Shown here: in pieces, positions 26,605 through 36,014 of the stretch
Numbering within the stretch: position 1 is the first letter of the stretch
How the letters are laid out: the number at the start of each line of letters is the position of its first letter
Source: Hahella sp. HN01
GTDB lineage: Bacteria > Pseudomonadota > Gammaproteobacteria > Pseudomonadales > Oleiphilaceae
Direction: 5' to 3'
DNA length: 64,000 nucleotides
NCBI RefSeq assembly: GCF_018986435.1
Contig: NZ_JAHMIN010000001.1
Location: 123,304 to 187,303 of the forward strand
Translations under genes and position numbers: made by a program
Notes under the pieces: generated by a model
Seen by the model: only the letters and a program-made list of their open reading frames with translations
Databases searched by the model: none
What the model was told of the DNA's origin: nothing

Positions 26605-27903
26605 TTAGACCACCAGTTCCGCAGCGAAGCGACTGGTGTTATTAGTTTGTTCGGTCTCCCGCCGGGTCCGCCGCCACAAAGCGTCCGCGCGCGCCACCAG
26701 GGCATGCGCTTTCGCCGGATGAATGTCATCGGGTATTTTCTGTCCGTCGGTGACATAGGCGACCGGAAGCCGGTTCAGGATGGCCATGCTCAACACTTCA
26801 CCCAGACTGAACGCTTCATCCAGTTTGGTCATGATACAGCCGGAAAGCCCCAACATCTTATAGTAATGATAGGTGGATTTCATGACCTGCGGTTGGTTAA
26901 CTGCCGACAATACAAGATAATTTCTGATGCGGTGACGAGTCACTTTCAGGTCTTTCTGCTGGCGCTCCCAATTCGGGTCCTGGGGCGTCAATCCGGCTGT
27001 GTCCACCAGCACCAGACGTTTGTTGGCGAGACGGTCAAGCAGATCGTCCAGGCTGTTCTCTTCATCCACCACGTACACCGGCACATTCAGCAAGCGTCCA
27101 AAGGACTGCAATTGCTGCTGACTGGCCACCCGGAAACGATCGGTGGTGACCAGCGCCAGTTTTTCGGCGCCGTAGTGAACCACGAAACGCGCCGCCAGTT
27201 TGGCGAGGGTGGTGGTTTTGCCGGAGCCGGTCGGCCCCAGCAGCGCGCAGACTCCGCGCTGATGAATTAGTTCTTCATTTTCCGCCTTCAAACCATGCGC
27301 CAGACGCGCCATCAGGTTGCGCCATTGTTCTTGCGCGCCTTTACGCGGGTCCGCCTTGGCGGTGAGCGCGTTTTGCAGCTCACGGAAGATACCCATTTCC
27401 TGCATGCGTTCGATCAGCTCGCGATGGCCGGGATTTTCTTCCGGACGCGCGGCGGCGACAGGCTGACGCATGATGCTTTTAAGCTGCATGATCTCTTCGC
27501 GCATTTCCGCCAGCATACGTGAGGTTTCCGGTTCTCCGGCGCCGATTTGCCGGGAAGCCGTCGCCGCCGGTTCTGCAGCGGCAAAAGCCGGTGTGGTCTC
27601 CGCTTTGGGCCTGGCGTTGCTTTTCAGCGTTTCCAGCCGGTCGCGCACCCGCGACATTTCATCTTCCAGGCGACGATGGCGATCCGCCGTCTCCCGGGCC
27701 ACCGCAGAGGGCGTCGGGCGTGGGCCTTCCTGCTCAGGCATGCTGCTGCGCTGATCGTCCTCGTTATAATCCAGCGCACAAATCACCTCCACGCCATCCC
27801 CCGTTTTACTGGTGGACAGAATGACGGCGTCCGCGCCGAGATCTTCACGGATATCCTTTAAAGCCTGTTGCATTGACGCTGCAAAAAAACGTTTCACTTT
27901 CAT
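26605..27903 (-). CDS. flhF: Flagellar GTPase FlhF
   Basis: 432 residues: an N-terminal B domain (MKVKRFFAASMQQALKDIRE), a Pro/Arg/Glu-rich linker, and the SRP-type NG GTPase domain with GPTGSGKTTTLAKLAARF, LVTTDRFRVAS, LVDTAGL and TKLDEAFSLG. It marks the cell pole where the flagellum is built. 36 bases after flhA. Confidence 0.96.
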   Translation of the reverse strand: MKVKRFFAASMQQALKDIREDLGADAVILSTSKTGDGVEVICALDYNEDDQRSSMPEQEGPRPTPSAVARETADRHRRLEDEMSRVRDRLETLKSNARPKAETTPAFAAAEPAATASRQIGAGEPETSRMLAEMREEIMQLKSIMRQPVAAARPEENPGHRELIERMQEMGIFRELQNALTAKADPRKGAQEQWRNLMARLAHGLKAENEELIHQRGVCALLGPTGSGKTTTLAKLAARFVVHYGAEKLALVTTDRFRVASQQQLQSFGRLLNVPVYVVDEENSLDDLLDRLANKRLVLVDTAGLTPQDPNWERQQKDLKVTRHRIRNYLVLSAVNQPQVMKSTYHYYKMLGLSGCIMTKLDEAFSLGEVLSMAILNRLPVAYVTDGQKIPDDIHPAKAHALVARADALWRRTRRETEQTNNTSRFAAELVV

Positions 27904-27939
27904 AATGTTAGTCTCCCGGCTCCACGAGCCCGCACGGGA

Positions 27940-30108
27940 TTACCCACTGATTGTCGCCACGATGGTGATTTGTTTGTTGTCCGGCACTTCCTGATAAGCC
28001 AGGACATGCATGCGCTCCACGCTGAGTCTGATGAACCGCGCCAGAACCGGGCGCAGGCTGTTGGACACCAGCAAGACCGCCGCTTTACCGAGCATTTCCT
28101 GACGCTGCGCTGCTTCCGCCAGCGAGCGTTGCAGTTTTTCCATCATGCTCGGCTCCAAAATCAGACCGATGTCATCCATGCCGCCGGCCTGTTGCGCTTG
28201 TTGCATAGATTTAAGCAGTAATTGTTCCAACCCTGGGTCCAGAGTGATAACAGGCAGCTCAGGCTCCGCCCCTACTATGTTCTGGACGATCAGACGACGC
28301 AGCGACGCCCTCACCGCCGCCGTCAAAATACCGGCGTCCTGGGTCTTCGGCGTAAAGTTGACGATGGCCTCCGCAATGCTGCGCATATCCCGCACCGGCA
28401 CATCTTCCTGCAACAGATTCTGCAGCACCTTCAACAGGGTGCTGAGCGAAACGGTGTTGGGAACCAGCTCTTCCGCCAGTTTCGCCGCTTTCTTGCCCAG
28501 CTGCTCCAGCCACTGTTGCACTTCCTCATGGCCGATCAGTTCATAGGCGTGACGGCTGAGCACCTGATTCAGGTGCGTCGCCACGACGGTGCTGGAATCC
28601 ACCACGGTGTAGCCCAGCGTCTGCGCCTGTTCTTTCTGGGACGGATCAATCCACACCGCCTCCAGACCGAAGGCCGGGTCTTTGGTCTGAATGCCGTCCA
28701 GCTTGCCGAAGACCTGACCGGGATTGATGGCCATTTCCCGATCCGGATGAATTTCCGCTTCCGCGATCGTGACCCCCATCAGGGTGATGCGGTAATAGTT
28801 CGGCATTAAATCCAGGTTGTCGCGGATGTGCACGGAGGGCATGAGAAAGCCCAGTTCCTGCGACAGTTTTTTACGCACGCCCTTGATACGGGCCAGCAAC
28901 TGCCCGCCTTGCGACTTGTCCACCAGTGGAATCAGGCGGTAACCCACTTCCAGACCAACGATATCCACGCTGGCCACGTCGTCCCAGCCCAGCTCTTTGG
29001 TCTCGGGTCCACGCACCGCCGGCGCGCTCTCGCCGGGCGCCAGTGCGGGTCCGCCGCCGGGTTGCGGCGGCGCGCCTGGGCGTCTGGGCGCAGGCGTGAC
29101 GCCTTCGTCCACCACTTCCGACTGTTGCTGGCGTTTCCACATGAAATACGCCGCCGCGCCAAACACTGACGCCAACCCCAGAAACGCCATGTGCGGCATG
29201 CCTGGAATTACGCCCATGATGAACATAACGACGGCGACAATGGCCAGCGCCCGGGGGGAGCCAAACAACTGGTTGATGACCTGGCTGGACATATCCTGCT
29301 GAGTGCTGACGCGGGTGACCATGATGGCCGCCGCGGTGCTGAGCAGCAGTGAAGGAATCTGCGCCACCAGACCGTCACCGATCGTCAGCAGCGCATATTT
29401 CTGGACGGCGTCGTTGAACTCCAGATCGTGCTGCATGATGCCGATGGCGAGACCGCCGATCAGGTTGATGGCCAGAATCAGCAGACCTGCGACGGCGTCG
29501 CCGCGAACGAATTTACTGGCGCCGTCCATGGACCCGTAGAAATCAGCCTCTTGCGACACTTCCGCCCGACGCGCTTTGGCTTCGTCCTGGTTGATAATGC
29601 CTGCATTCAGATCCGCATCGATCGCCATCTGCTTGCCGGGCATGGCGTCCAAGGTAAAGCGTGCGCTCACTTCAGAGACGCGTCCCGCGCCTTTGGTGAC
29701 CACCACGAAGTTGATAATCATCAGAATGGCGAACACCACCAGACCAACGGCGTAGTTGCCGCCGATCAGCACTTCACCGAAAGACTGGATAACTTTACCC
29801 GCCGCATCGCCGCCTTCATGACCTTCCAGCAGCACCACACGTGTGGAAGCGACGTTCAGAGCCAGACGCAATAAGGTCGCCACCAGCAGCACAGTCGGGA
29901 ATATGGCGAACTCCATGGGACGCATGGCGTACACGCACACCAGCAGAATGACTAGCGATAAGGCGATATTGAAGGTAAAGAAGACGTCGAGCAGGAACGG
30001 CGGCACCGGCAACGTCATCATGCCCAACAACACCATCAGAAGCACCGGGATACCCAGGTTGCCGTGGGTCAGGGCCTTCAGGTTGTTGATCGCGGCAGCT
30101 CGTTCCAT
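27940..30108 (-). CDS. flhA: Flagellar type III export gate protein FlhA
   Basis: 722 residues. About eight membrane helices in the first 330 (LLMVLLGMMTLPVPPFLLDV), the conserved FHIPEP-type cytoplasmic loop (SARFTLDAMPGKQMAIDADL), and the C-terminal ring domain that docks export cargo. A sigma54-type promoter is 53 bases upstream, so flhA probably heads the flhA-flhF-fleN-fliA unit, as in Pseudomonas. Confidence 0.97.
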   Translation of the reverse strand: MERAAAINNLKALTHGNLGIPVLLMVLLGMMTLPVPPFLLDVFFTFNIALSLVILLVCVYAMRPMEFAIFPTVLLVATLLRLALNVASTRVVLLEGHEGGDAAGKVIQSFGEVLIGGNYAVGLVVFAILMIINFVVVTKGAGRVSEVSARFTLDAMPGKQMAIDADLNAGIINQDEAKARRAEVSQEADFYGSMDGASKFVRGDAVAGLLILAINLIGGLAIGIMQHDLEFNDAVQKYALLTIGDGLVAQIPSLLLSTAAAIMVTRVSTQQDMSSQVINQLFGSPRALAIVAVVMFIMGVIPGMPHMAFLGLASVFGAAAYFMWKRQQQSEVVDEGVTPAPRRPGAPPQPGGGPALAPGESAPAVRGPETKELGWDDVASVDIVGLEVGYRLIPLVDKSQGGQLLARIKGVRKKLSQELGFLMPSVHIRDNLDLMPNYYRITLMGVTIAEAEIHPDREMAINPGQVFGKLDGIQTKDPAFGLEAVWIDPSQKEQAQTLGYTVVDSSTVVATHLNQVLSRHAYELIGHEEVQQWLEQLGKKAAKLAEELVPNTVSLSTLLKVLQNLLQEDVPVRDMRSIAEAIVNFTPKTQDAGILTAAVRASLRRLIVQNIVGAEPELPVITLDPGLEQLLLKSMQQAQQAGGMDDIGLILEPSMMEKLQRSLAEAAQRQEMLGKAAVLLVSNSLRPVLARFIRLSVERMHVLAYQEVPDNKQITIVATISG

Positions 30109-30160
30109 AACACTCCAAACGACAAAAGGTTGACGGAAAAAACCGTTTCCCTAGTGTGTC

Positions 30161-30176
30161 TGCAGGAACTGTGCCG
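30161..30176 (-). promoter_or_regulatory. Sigma54 promoter of flhA
   Basis: Read on the minus strand: CGGCACAGTTCCTGCA. It has GG at -24 and GC at -12 with the exact 10-base gap and matches TGGCAC-N5-TTGCA at all but two fixed positions. The flhA start is 53 bases downstream; FleQ is the likely activator. Confidence 0.82.
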
Positions 30177-30215
30177 CTCTATGGAAAAGCGACGCCGGAC
30201 AGCGGTTAACGCAAC

Positions 30216-31352
30216 TCACTGATCCCGGCGCAGATGGGAAGGTATCTTGAAGTCAGGCATGCCCTGGGGCTTCTTACCGTAGCCGCCGCGATAACGACGC
30301 AGTTGAAAGACATACGCCAGCACCTGCGCTACGGCGAGATACAGACCGGAAGGAATTTCGTCCCCCACTTCCGAGTGGTGGTAGATGGAGCGGGTCAAAG
30401 GCGGCGCCGAGACCAGCTCAACCTTGTGCGCCCTGGCGATTTCACGGATTTTCATGGCCATGTGATCTGCGCCTTTGGCCAGCACGATGGGGGCCGCCAT
30501 TTTCTTGGCGTCATACTTCAGCGCCACGGAGTAGTGAGTCGGGTTGGTGATGACCACATCCGCCTTGGGCACATCCTGCAGCATGCGACGGCGGCTCATC
30601 TCGTATTGCACTTCCCGCACCCGTCGCTTCACTTCCGGCTTGCCTTCCGTGTCCTTGTATTCGTCCTTGATCTCTTGCATGGTCATACGCAGATTCTTCT
30701 GGTGGTCGTATATCTGAAAGGGCACGTCCACCATGGCGATCAGTATCATGGAGCTGGCCAGAAACAGGAAACTCCACGCCAGCAACTTGCAGGCATGGGC
30801 CATGCTCACTGTCGTATCCTCCGCTCCCATCGCCAACAGATCCGGTATGGAGTGATTCAGAATTATGAGCGCCACACCGCCCACCACCAGCGTCTTGGCG
30901 ATGCCTTTGATCAACTCCATCAGGGACTTCAGCGAAAACATCCGCTTCAGGCCTTCCAGCGGGTTGATGCGACTGAATTTCGGCGCCGCCGCTTTGCCGC
31001 TCATCATCCAGCCGCCTAACGCAATAGGCCCCAGCAGAGACGCCACCAGCAGCACCAGCATGAAGGGCACGAGAGCGATCGCCATATCCAACGCCGCCAT
31101 GCCGAGATGAATCAACGGTTGATGAGCGTCAAACACTTCCTCCCGGGTTAACGTAAAGCTGGCGCGAAAGACGCCTTCCAGCGCCTTGGCGATAGTCGTT
31201 CCAAACACCAGAAGACCGACCGCTCCCGCCAGTAACACCGCCGTGGTATTCAGCTCGCGGGAACGGGGAATCTGCCCCTCCTCCCGGGCTTTCTCAATCT
31301 TTCGGGGGGTGGGTTCTTCGGTTTTTTCCTGACTGGTGTCGTTATCGGCCAT
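30216..31352 (-). CDS. flhB: Flagellar export switch protein FlhB
   Basis: 378 residues: N-terminal SQEKTEEPTPRKIEKAREEG signature, four membrane helices, and a cytoplasmic domain with the self-cleaving NPTH (VVITNPTHYSVALKYD) that switches export from hook to filament proteins, working with FliK. It is 76 bases downstream of fliR and closes the fliKLMNOPQR-flhB run. Confidence 0.97.
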   Translation of the reverse strand: MADNDTSQEKTEEPTPRKIEKAREEGQIPRSRELNTTAVLLAGAVGLLVFGTTIAKALEGVFRASFTLTREEVFDAHQPLIHLGMAALDMAIALVPFMLVLLVASLLGPIALGGWMMSGKAAAPKFSRINPLEGLKRMFSLKSLMELIKGIAKTLVVGGVALIILNHSIPDLLAMGAEDTTVSMAHACKLLAWSFLFLASSMILIAMVDVPFQIYDHQKNLRMTMQEIKDEYKDTEGKPEVKRRVREVQYEMSRRRMLQDVPKADVVITNPTHYSVALKYDAKKMAAPIVLAKGADHMAMKIREIARAHKVELVSAPPLTRSIYHHSEVGDEIPSGLYLAVAQVLAYVFQLRRYRGGYGKKPQGMPDFKIPSHLRRDQ

Positions 31353-31428
31353 CGTCCGTCACACTCGTTTTACTTCGGGTTCAGGCGTCCTGCGCAATCG
31401 TCTTCTGTCCTGGGCCAGCGCCGTCTTA

Positions 31429-32214
31429 TCAAGGCGGCGTCGGCTGCAGCATGACCTGCATGAAATCAAAGGTGTTCTCGCTCAACACAGTGAACTGGGG
31501 CATGATGCCGCCAATGCTGATCCAGAACACCACCAGACCAAACAGCACCGTCATCGGAAAGCCGATGGAAAAAATATTCATTTGCGGCGCCGCCCGGGTC
31601 ATTACGCCAAAGGAAATATTCACGATCAGCAGCGCGGTCACCGCCGGCAAGGCGATCATCAGCGCGCTGGCGAACATCCAACTGATGCGTGAGGCCAGAT
31701 ACCACCAAGACCATGCGTCCACCTCCTGCGCCGAGATCGGTAAAAAGCGGAAGCTTTCCACCACCGCCTCGAACATCACCAGATGGCCGCCCATGGCGAG
31801 AAATAACAGGGTCACCAGCATCAGATAAAACTGGCTCAGCGCGGTCACTGTGATGCCGTTGGTCGGGTCCACCATGGACGCGAAGCCCAATCCCATGTTC
31901 ATCGCCACCATTTGACCGGTCACTACGAACAACTGGAACAGCAGCAGCACGGCGAAGCCCATGGCCAGCCCGATCAGCACTTGCTGAATAATAATCGCCA
32001 CCGAGCTGACGGATAGCGGGTCCACTTCCGGGACTGGCGGCAACGAGGGCACGATCAGAATCGTCATCAGCAGCGCCAGCGTCAGCCGTACGCGGGCAGG
32101 CACGATTTGCGTGCCCAGAATCGGCGTCGTCATCATGAAGCTGGAGATGCGAAACAATGGCCACAGATGCATGCCCATCCAGGCGCCGATCTGTTCGTCC
32201 GTCCACTCAAACAC
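31429..32214 (-). CDS. fliR: Flagellar export gate protein FliR
   Basis: 261 residues with six or so membrane helices (IVPARVRLTLALLMTILIVP, MVAMNMGLGFASMVDPTNGI). Forms the gate with FliP and FliQ. 11 bases after fliQ. Confidence 0.95.
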   Translation of the reverse strand: MFEWTDEQIGAWMGMHLWPLFRISSFMMTTPILGTQIVPARVRLTLALLMTILIVPSLPPVPEVDPLSVSSVAIIIQQVLIGLAMGFAVLLLFQLFVVTGQMVAMNMGLGFASMVDPTNGITVTALSQFYLMLVTLLFLAMGGHLVMFEAVVESFRFLPISAQEVDAWSWWYLASRISWMFASALMIALPAVTALLIVNISFGVMTRAAPQMNIFSIGFPMTVLFGLVVFWISIGGIMPQFTVLSENTFDFMQVMLQPTPP

Positions 32215-32225
32215 CGTACGGCTCC

Positions 32226-32495
32226 CTAACCGATGACGTCAGGGATGCTGGTGATGAGCATGTCGGTGTACTCCATCAACTGCGTCAGCATCCAGGGGCC
32301 GGCGATAATGATCACGATCAGCGTCACCAGCAGACGAGGCAGGAAGCTCAGGGTCTGTTCGTTAATCTGCGTCGCCGCCTGAAAAACGCTGACGATCAGA
32401 CCGACCACCAGACTCGGCGCCACGATCAGCGTCACCAGCGTGACGATCAACCATAAGGCCTCGCGAAAAATATCCAGCACCACTTCAGGCGTCAT
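32226..32495 (-). CDS. fliQ: Flagellar export gate protein FliQ
   Basis: 89 residues, the normal FliQ size, with two membrane helices (LWLIVTLVTLIVAPSLVVGL and FLPRLLVTLIVIIIAGPWML) and the EQTLSFLPR loop. It lies between fliP (24 bases) and fliR (11 bases). Confidence 0.95.
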   Translation of the reverse strand: MTPEVVLDIFREALWLIVTLVTLIVAPSLVVGLIVSVFQAATQINEQTLSFLPRLLVTLIVIIIAGPWMLTQLMEYTDMLITSIPDVIG

Positions 32496-32519
32496 AAGCG
32501 TTCTCCTCGGTTGACCGTG

Positions 32520-33281
32520 CTAAACCCCAAAACTGGCGGCCAGAGTGCCCATGATCAGGGCCCATCCATCCACCAGTACGAACAGCATGATTTTGAACGG
32601 CAGCGAGATGATGATCGGCGATAGCATCATCATCCCCATGGCCATCAAAACGCTGGCCACCACCATGTCGATAATCAGAAAGGGAATAAAAATCAGAAAG
32701 CCGATCTGAAATGCGGTTTTCAGCTCACTGGTGACGAACGCCGGCATCAGAATCGTGAACGGCACTTCTTCCGGGTTAGCGTATTTGTTCTCATCCCCCG
32801 CCAGTCGAATAAACAAGTCCAAATCGCTTTCACGGGTCTGACGCAGCATGAACTCGCGGAAGGGTTCACTGGCTTTGGCCACGGCTTCCTGCGCTGTCAG
32901 TTTCTCGGCGAGATAAGGCTGCAGCGCCATTTCATTGGCCTGCTTAAACGTCGGCCCCATAATGAAAAAAGTCAGGAACAGTGCGATGCCCACCAGAATC
33001 TGGTTGGAAGGAGCTTGTTGCAACCCCAGCGCCTGACGCAGGATGGAGAAAACAATGATGATGCGGGTGAAAGACGTCATCATCATCAGGAAAGCGGGGA
33101 TAAAGGTCAGCGCCGTCATCAGCGCGAGAATTTGCAGGGTGACGGAATATTCCTGCGTGCCGTCCGGGTTGGTCACCAGCTTGACCGCCGGCAGGATGGC
33201 GTCCTGGGCCGACCAGGCGACTCCAGGAAGCATCAAAAACAAGATCAGGTAAGTTAACCGCAGGACCCTATTGCGCGCCAT
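32520..33281 (-). CDS. fliP: Flagellar export gate protein FliP
   Basis: 253 residues: signal peptide ([16 protein letters not shown]), then FliP membrane helices with [20 protein letters not shown] and [16 protein letters not shown] 33281 overlaps the end of fliO by 14 bases, which suggests translational coupling; the frame remains open to 33341, inside fliO. Confidence 0.95.
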   Translation of the reverse strand: MARNRVLRLTYLILFLMLPGVAWSAQDAILPAVKLVTNPDGTQEYSVTLQILALMTALTFIPAFLMMMTSFTRIIIVFSILRQALGLQQAPSNQILVGIALFLTFFIMGPTFKQANEMALQPYLAEKLTAQEAVAKASEPFREFMLRQTRESDLDLFIRLAGDENKYANPEEVPFTILMPAFVTSELKTAFQIGFLIFIPFLIIDMVVASVLMAMGMMMLSPIIISLPFKIMLFVLVDGWALIMGTLAASFGV

Positions 33282-33741
33282 TCGCTTCGCCTTTTGCTTC
33301 GTTTTCAGTACGACGCAAAAGGCTCTGCAACTTCCGTGCAAACTCGCCGCTATGTGGCGACAGTTCTAGCGGCTCGTCCAATGTGAGCAGGTTGGTGATT
33401 TGATGTTGAGTAATGCCGACGATTATTTGACGATCGCCGATCTGCAATAACGCGATGCGCTCACGGGTCCCCACGGGCAACACCGCCAGCATTTTCAGAT
33501 GTTGATGTTGTTGCGGGGCCAGACCGGTGAAGCGGCGCATCATCCAGGCGGCTCCGCCGATCAGCGCCAGCACCAGCACCAGCGCGCCGCCGACTTGCAG
33601 CAGCTGTCCCGCCTCCACGCCCGCCACCGGTTTCTTGGCGGCGGCTTCCTCCGCCGCCCGCGCCAGTCCCGGCGCCCAGAACCACAGGGTCGTGGTCATG
33701 GCGACGCAAAGCACAGTTAAGTTAAATCCAGTACGTTTCAA
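33268..33741 (-). CDS. fliO: Flagellar export assembly protein FliO
   Basis: 157 residues: signal peptide, one membrane helix ([20 protein letters not shown]) and a small cytoplasmic domain ([29 protein letters not shown]). Helps assemble the FliP ring. Two bases separate it from fliN. Confidence 0.92.
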   Translation of the reverse strand: MKRTGFNLTVLCVAMTTTLWFWAPGLARAAEEAAAKKPVAGVEAGQLLQVGGALVLVLALIGGAAWMMRRFTGLAPQQHQHLKMLAVLPVGTRERIALLQIGDRQIIVGITQHQITNLLTLDEPLELSPHSGEFARKLQSLLRRTENEAKGEANGAQ

Positions 33742-33743
33742 CC

Positions 33744-34262
33744 CTAACCCCGCAGTTTCTTGATGCGTTCGGAAGGACTGATGACGTCCGTCAGACGAAT
33801 GCCGAACTTTTCGTTGACCATCACCACCTCGCCATGGGCGATCAATGTGCCGTTAACCAACACGTCCAAAGGCTCCCCGGCCAGACGGTCCAGCTCGATC
33901 ACCGACCCCTGGTTGAGCTGCAGCAGGTTGCGAATAGCGATCTGGGTATTGCCGACTTCCATGGAAATGGTGACCGGAATATCCAGGATCACATCCAGAT
34001 CCGGCGCCCCCGGCGCGCTGGTTGGGAGCGTCTCGTCGAAGGTTTCGAACGACGCGGCGCGGATGTCGTCATCAGCGGCTTTTCCTTTCGCCTCCGCACT
34101 CTCAGCCTCCGCCATCGCGGCGGCCCATTCATCCTCTCTGTCGCCCTCAGCTTCAGTCGCTTCCTGTTCACCCAGCGCAGCAGCCCACTCGTCCGCCAGC
34201 GCTTCTTCTTCAGACTTCGTATCGTCTAAATCGTTTTCTTTATTGTCGTCGTCTTCAGCCAT
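33744..34262 (-). CDS. fliN: Flagellar motor switch protein FliN
   Basis: 172 residues. A very acidic Glu/Asp/Ala N-terminus (1-85) precedes the SpoA domain (ILDIPVTISMEVGNTQIAIR, LLQLNQGSVIELDRLAGEPL, EKFGIRLTDVIS). Forms the C-ring with FliM and FliG. The start overlaps the 3' end of fliM by 37 bases. Confidence 0.95.
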   Translation of the reverse strand: MAEDDDNKENDLDDTKSEEEALADEWAAALGEQEATEAEGDREDEWAAAMAEAESAEAKGKAADDDIRAASFETFDETLPTSAPGAPDLDVILDIPVTISMEVGNTQIAIRNLLQLNQGSVIELDRLAGEPLDVLVNGTLIAHGEVVMVNEKFGIRLTDVISPSERIKKLRG

Positions 34263-35248
34263 TGCGCCTCCTTCGTCGGCGTCGCCGCCGACCGCTTAAT
34301 CTTATCTACAATCTTGAGCGCCAGATTGCCGTTGCACTGCCCTACCTTGGCGATGAATATCGGCACGCCGTTCGCTGTCACCGTAATGGTTTCCGGCATC
34401 TCCACCGGAATCACGTCTCCGGGCTTCAGCCTCGACAGAGAGCGCAAAGAAATCTTTTGTCTGACCACGGCGGCATTAAGCGGCACCCTGGCTTCCAGGA
34501 TGTCCTGCTGTAAAGCGCTGATCCAGCGTTCGTCGACATCGTCGACGTCGCTCTGTACGCCCGCGTCGAGCACTTCGCGTATGGGCTCGATCATGGAATA
34601 CGGCATGGCCACGTGCATGTCTCCGCCGCCGCCGTCCAGTTCAATGTGGAAAGTGCTCACCACCACCACTTCGCTGGGGCTGACGATGTTCGCCATGGCC
34701 GGGTTAACTTCCGAGTTGACGTATTCGAAGTCCACCTTCATCACCGCATTCCAGGCTTCCTTCATGTCATGGAACACCTGCTCCAGCACCATCTGTACGA
34801 TGCGGATTTCCGTCGGTGTGAATTCCCGTCCTTCGATCTTGGCGTGACGGCCGTCGCCGCCGAAGAAGTTGTCCACCAGTTTGAACACCAGCTTGGCGTC
34901 CAGGATAAACAGGCCGGTGCCGCGCAAGGGGCGAATCTTCACCAGATTAAGACTGGTGGGCACATAAAGCGTATGAATATATTCCCCGAACTTCAGGATC
35001 TGAACGCCGCCGGAGGCCACGTCCGCATTGCGGCGCAACAGGTTGAAAAGACTGATGCGGGTATAGCGGGCGAAGCGTTCGTTGATCATCTCCAGGGTCG
35101 GCATGCGGCCGCGGACAATGCGGTCCTGGCTGGTCAGGTCGTAACTGCGCACCCCCGCCGCATCGACATCCTCCTCGGTGTCGACGTCGCCATCGTCCAC
35201 GCCATGTAAGAGCGCATCAATTTCGTCTTGAGATAATAAATCTTGCAC
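34226..35248 (-). CDS. fliM: Flagellar motor switch protein FliM
   Basis: 340 residues. The N-terminal peptide LSQDEIDALLHG binds CheY-P; a middle CheC-like domain (LEMINERFARYTRISLFNLL) and a C-terminal SpoA domain follow. The gap to fliL is 136 bases. Confidence 0.96.
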   Translation of the reverse strand: MQDLLSQDEIDALLHGVDDGDVDTEEDVDAAGVRSYDLTSQDRIVRGRMPTLEMINERFARYTRISLFNLLRRNADVASGGVQILKFGEYIHTLYVPTSLNLVKIRPLRGTGLFILDAKLVFKLVDNFFGGDGRHAKIEGREFTPTEIRIVQMVLEQVFHDMKEAWNAVMKVDFEYVNSEVNPAMANIVSPSEVVVVSTFHIELDGGGGDMHVAMPYSMIEPIREVLDAGVQSDVDDVDERWISALQQDILEARVPLNAAVVRQKISLRSLSRLKPGDVIPVEMPETITVTANGVPIFIAKVGQCNGNLALKIVDKIKRSAATPTKEAQWLKTTTIKKTI

Positions 35249-35384
35249 AGCCCTACACCTTGACCCAGGGTCTAACAGGAAATGTTACGCATCTAGTTCT
35301 ATCACCTGAGACGGGCCTATAACAAGCCCCGCCTGCAGGTCTGACAGCGTTTCAGCTCAGCGATTCGATACATCGCGCCCGCGG

Positions 35385-35912
35385 TTACTGCAACACGAAA
35401 TTGGTGAACAGCACCTGCTCAATTTCTCCATTCACGCCCTGTTCCTTCAAGGCGGTATTGATGACTTCCTTAGACTCCGACAGCAGATCCTGCCGGCCCT
35501 GGTCCGTCTGTACGCCCTCGAAATCCTTGCCGCTGTAGAGGTTTATCAAACGGTTGCGAATCACTGGCATGTGCAGCTCTACCCCGTCCAGCACCCCTTG
35601 GTTACGCGTCAGCAGACTGATGCTCGCCTGCAGAAATCGTTGTTTGCCTTTGTAGTCGAAAGTGACCACCAGCGGCGGACGCATGTCGTAATAGATAGCC
35701 TCCGCCTTCACCGGCGCGGCAGGTTCGCCACCCTCAGCAGTAGTATCTCCACCGCCCTCATCGGGAGAAGACTTGAGCAGCATCATGGTCACTCCCACAC
35801 TGGCCCCAATGGCGATCACCAGAATCAGTACGATGATAATGAGCAGCTTCTTGCTCATGCCGCCTGATTTGCCGGACTCCTCGCCGCCTTCTCCACTATT
35901 GTCTTTCGCCAT
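35385..35912 (-). CDS. fliL: Flagellar basal body-associated protein FliL
   Basis: 175 residues: an N-terminal membrane helix (KLLIIIVLILVIAIGASVGV), a linker and a periplasmic FliL domain (RQDLLSESKEVINTALKEQG, VLFTNFVLQ end). Stabilises the stator at the motor. 102 bases after fliK. Confidence 0.94.
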   Translation of the reverse strand: MAKDNSGEGGEESGKSGGMSKKLLIIIVLILVIAIGASVGVTMMLLKSSPDEGGGDTTAEGGEPAAPVKAEAIYYDMRPPLVVTFDYKGKQRFLQASISLLTRNQGVLDGVELHMPVIRNRLINLYSGKDFEGVQTDQGRQDLLSESKEVINTALKEQGVNGEIEQVLFTNFVLQ

Positions 35913-36014
35913 AACTTAGTTTCCACCATCGACAGATAAACAGGTCACTGGGGAAGCCGCCGCCTCCTTGTCGATAAGTGTAGTTCATTCCTTTGATTTT
36001 TCAGTGAAAAACCA

